A stretch of 64,000 nucleotides of DNA from Roseivirga sp. (GTDB taxonomy: Bacteria > Bacteroidota > Bacteroidia > Cytophagales > Cyclobacteriaceae), in assembly GCA_021404565.1 (NCBI GenBank), contig JAAWWF010000016.1, forward strand, positions 492,998 through 556,997. Reading direction: 5' to 3'. The position numbers were made by a program, and so were the translations under genes. Shown piece by piece: positions 63,189 through 64,000 of the stretch (positions are counted from its first letter, which is position 1; each line of letters starts with the position of its first letter). A model generated the notes under the pieces. The model worked only from the letters and a program-made list of their open reading frames with translations, made no database searches and was not told where the DNA came from.

Positions 63189-63212
63189 AAGCCGGCTTTT
63201 AAGGGCCGGCTT
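63189..63212. terminator. Bidirectional intrinsic terminator
   Basis: AAGCCGGC (63189-63196) and GCCGGCTT (63205-63212) form an 8-bp stem with an 8-nt loop. It sits between the serine hydrolase stop and the end of the convergent 53-aa gene; modest A/T on both sides. Confidence 0.75.
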
Positions 63213-63215
63213 AAC

Positions 63216-63377
63216 TTATTTACCTCTACGGTAATGGTCTTCAATAATCTCTCTCACTGAAACGCGCTGGTGATTGATCTCCTGAGACCCATTTGAATTA
63301 GTGTAGTCAATTGAACTTGTTTTAACCTCATTTGGCGAAGCGGACTTCACCGATTGACTAGTTCTTAATTCCTCCAT
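63216..63377 (-). CDS. Small conserved-looking hypothetical protein (53 aa)
   Basis: A 53-residue soluble protein, too short for usual calling, rich in Ser, Thr and Glu at the start (MEELRTSQSVKSASPNE) and ending in VREIIEDHYRRGK. Full promoter logic sits upstream: CTTG, 19 bp, TATTTTTG on the minus strand, with a perfect 14-bp palindrome TGCAATCGATTGCA in the spacer. This supports a true gene. Function unknown. Confidence 0.55.
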   Translation of the reverse strand: MEELRTSQSVKSASPNEVKTSSIDYTNSNGSQEINHQRVSVREIIEDHYRRGK

Positions 63378-63448
63378 TAGTTTACTTTACTTAAAAACAA
63401 TCAAAATTCTGTATTAAGTGGACATCGTGAATGTCTAATGCAAAAATA

Positions 63449-63462
63449 TGCAATCGATTGCA
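63449..63462. promoter_or_regulatory. 14-bp palindrome in the promoter spacer of the 53-aa gene
   Basis: TGCAATCGATTGCA is a perfect palindrome located between the putative -33 and -7 elements of the minus-strand gene. A partial copy, AATCGATTGCA, lies in front of the DUF4783 gene at 41744-41754. Confidence 0.45.
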
Positions 63463-64000
63463 CAAAACAAGCACAGGTCAAAAAATTCCTGAAAAATTAT
63501 TAGTGCTTTCAGTCATTTTACCGATTTCACTGTCTTATACGTTTCAAATATGCCATACCCTACTTTGAATACTACTCTTTCGGCCAATCGACCCCAAAAA
63601 AGCAACCAGAGGCCCATAAGACACTGAAGCCTATTTGGCAAGTATGTATTCACGACCTGAGTTTATTGAAATAGCCTCCATTTTCATTCATTTTGGACAG
63701 TGTTCCTTGACTGATTCAGATAATTAACAATTATTTAGTATTTTTAACTGTATTAATAATATTTTTTCATAAAAACTGAAGCTCGTTTCCTCAAAACACT
63801 TCGATGGTGTATCAGCGTCACCTCCTGCTGGCCTTAATTCACTAATAATCCTTTTCTCACCCAAACCTTTAACCTTATGCGCCATGGTGATATAGCCATG
63901 GACACACCAACCGGTTTAAAATTTTTAAGGAACGCCATAATGGTTACCACAATCCCATCAAACGTGTCGATGAGGCACTTAAAATTCCCCCCCAAAAAAA
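63463..64000. other. Gene-free stretch at the window end
   Basis: About 540 bp of AT-rich sequence with no ORF I would call. An in-frame stretch from ATG 63877 (MRHGDIAMDTPTG...) stays open for 41 codons to the window edge and might be the start of a gene, but the codon use and the final C7A7 run do not inspire trust. Confidence 0.5.

Noticed and set aside
1..64000. tRNA, rRNA, CRISPR, insertion sequences or prophage genes
   Set aside because: I looked for T-loop motifs, direct-repeat arrays and transposase or integrase motifs and saw none.

Overview
The window reads as one piece of a Bacteroidota chromosome, most likely Cytophagales. This rests on a gliding-motility lipoprotein (GldB), Bacteroidota-type families (DUF4783, DUF4221, a DUF4105 pair, LptC, an NVEALA-like peptide locus), promoters of the TTTG / TAnnTTTG type, weak Shine-Dalgarno signals and moderate GC. 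I see no tRNA, rRNA, CRISPR array, transposase, integrase or phage gene. Most of the window is core chromosome with genes packed in short operons on both strands.

Layout. 1-7.2 kb (minus): 3'-truncated copper ATPase, a DsbD-like thiol reductase with a duplicated N-terminal domain, an M20 dipeptidase and a TlpA-like lipid/secreted thioredoxin. 7.3-11.9 kb: one giant exported protein of unknown function. 12-14.2 kb: prmA and tpiA, divergent from recX. 14.2-16.4 kb: a four-gene operon of two paralogous four-cysteine small secreted proteins, a DUF4221 propeller lipoprotein and a CxxC lipoprotein. 16.5-19 kb: tandem DUF4105 membrane proteins. 19-26 kb: a radical SAM/SPASM protein, a small FeoB-associated-type Cys-rich protein, an inositol monophosphatase, a three-gene exported set (TraB-like lipoprotein, Tat-type PLP enzyme, lipoprotein), and the minus operon DUF493 / lipoprotein methyltransferase / pterin dehydratase / rsmI. 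26-33.6 kb (minus): an envelope cluster coaX, outer-membrane barrel, TPR protein, lptC, small membrane protein, CNNM/CorC protein, PpiD-like chaperone. 33.8-47.5 kb: glutamate dehydrogenase, NhaD antiporter, Fur and TetR regulators, a universal stress protein, gpmI, nadC, a DMT transporter and uvrA. 47.5-55.8 kb: ECF sigma factor with a mini partner, nth, a glycosyltransferase facing gldB, a 7TM AraC regulator and several small enzymes. 55.9-60.7 kb: a sigma-54 activator and the operon it probably controls (ATP-grasp ligase, LysE exporter, Crp/Fnr regulator). 60.7-64 kb: three exported proteins, a 53-aa protein and about 600 bp with no convincing gene.

Two parts look most worth pursuing. The first is the sigma-54 circuit at 55.9-60.6 kb. 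A PAS-GAF-AAA+ activator is followed by a 416-bp regulatory gap holding repeated AAATATC-type sites and a -24/-12 promoter. That gap leads into a ligase-exporter-regulator operon, and a similar site sits in front of the activator gene itself. The second is the peptide operon at 14.2-16.4 kb, where two disulfide-type small secreted proteins are encoded with a thioredoxin-like lipoprotein and a propeller lipoprotein. A further sigma-54 promoter with exact consensus lies upstream of the ECF sigma factor, with a vegetative promoter just downstream, suggesting a sigma cascade.
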